Below are positions 5,029 to 5,215 of a stretch of 5,215 bases of DNA, one piece after another. The stretch covers positions 1 to 5,215 of the forward strand of contig JASHXN010000078.1 of NCBI GenBank assembly GCA_030043505.1. Direction: 5' to 3'. Each line of letters starts with the position of its first letter. Position 1 is the first letter of the stretch. Both the position numbers and the translations under genes were made by a program. This DNA is from Thermoplasmata archaeon (GTDB taxonomy: Archaea > Thermoplasmatota > Thermoplasmata > UBA184). The notes beneath the pieces are model-generated. The model was not told the origin of the DNA. It did no database searches and saw nothing but the letters and a program-made list of their open reading frames with translations.

Positions 5029-5215
5029 GCGGTCCCTTCCAGTTGCCGGAGACGTTGGTCGACGTACCGGTACCACTCGTCCGGGGGGAGGCGCAGCAGG
5101 CGGGCGACCTCCTGCGGGGGGCGGACGGGGAGGTGCGGGTCGAACGCCTTGCGTGCGAGACGGTCGAGCAGGAGGACGATGTCCTCCCGGCCCATCGCGC
5201 CGGCGCTGAACGCCG
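5025..5215 (-). CDS. C-terminal end of an unrecognised protein upstream of DUF58 gene
   Basis: An open frame enters from the right edge and gives 62 residues before the TGA at 5025-5027; the N-terminal part is outside the window. The visible part reads like a small helical domain: GREDIVLLLDRLARKAF (8-24), then a Pro-rich turn (DPHLPVRPP, 25-33), QEVARLLRLPPDEWYRYVD (34-52), and a final helix QRLRQLEGTA. It has no membrane segment in the visible part. I do not recognise the family. The coding call rests on the GTGA overlap with the DUF58 start, shared strand, and a plausible amphipathic composition. Some archaeal DUF58 clusters carry a membrane protein with a similar soluble C-terminal helical tail at this position, which makes that kind of protein a possible identity. 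Confidence 0.65.
   Translation of the reverse strand, partial: AFSAGAMGREDIVLLLDRLARKAFDPHLPVRPPQEVARLLRLPPDEWYRYVDQRLRQLEGTA

Noticed and set aside
3797..5209. 470-codon open frame on the plus strand opposite the DUF58 gene
   Set aside because: The product is Ser/Arg/Pro/Gly-rich with no domain and lies fully antisense to a gene with clear DUF58 motifs; long antisense frames are expected in very GC-rich DNA.

Overview
The window is very GC-rich and every gene I can support lies on the minus strand, so transcription runs from the right edge (5215) to the left edge (1). There are six genes. Four are complete and two are cut by the window ends. Except for one gap (2908-3184), they are joined by start/stop overlaps of 4 or 1 nt (GTGA, ATGA, TGATG, ATGA).

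Organism: the best reading is a high-GC archaeon, possibly a GC-rich Thermoplasmatota-like lineage. Three things point that way. The MoxR and DUF58 genes sit beside a small multi-pass membrane protein, as often seen in archaea. A short SerA without an ACT domain is paired with an archaeal-style class V aminotransferase. The moxR gene has an isolated TTAAG-type TATA-like box about 35 nt before its start, as expected for a very short archaeal leader. The proteins are not strongly acidic, which argues against haloarchaea. A high-GC bacterium cannot be excluded, and the taxonomic call is inference.

Right half (5215 to 3185): the C-terminal end of an unrecognised protein, then a DUF58 protein with two N-terminal membrane helices, then a 183-residue hydrophobic protein with about six candidate membrane segments. 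These three overlap by 4 nt at each junction and probably form one cell-envelope operon segment.

Middle (3184 to 2908): a 277-nt non-coding gap. It holds a hairpin directly after the membrane-protein stop, two further perfect short inverted repeats, a 14-bp perfect palindrome with a repeated half-site, and the TATA-like box plus Shine-Dalgarno of moxR.

Left half (2907 to 1): a MoxR-type AAA+ ATPase, then a D-2-hydroxyacid dehydrogenase of the 3-phosphoglycerate dehydrogenase type, then a class V PLP aminotransferase cut by the left edge. The last two can supply the first two steps of the phosphorylated serine pathway (3-phosphoglycerate to phosphohydroxypyruvate to phosphoserine). A glyoxylate/hydroxypyruvate role is the main alternative.

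The MoxR ATPase and the DUF58 protein are well-known partners in chaperone-like modules. Here they sit on opposite sides of the gap, with DUF58 upstream. The least ordinary aspect is that moxR is translationally fused in layout to serine-type metabolic genes rather than to its DUF58 partner. I saw no CRISPR array, mobile element, tRNA or rRNA, and no clearly new defence or mobile system.
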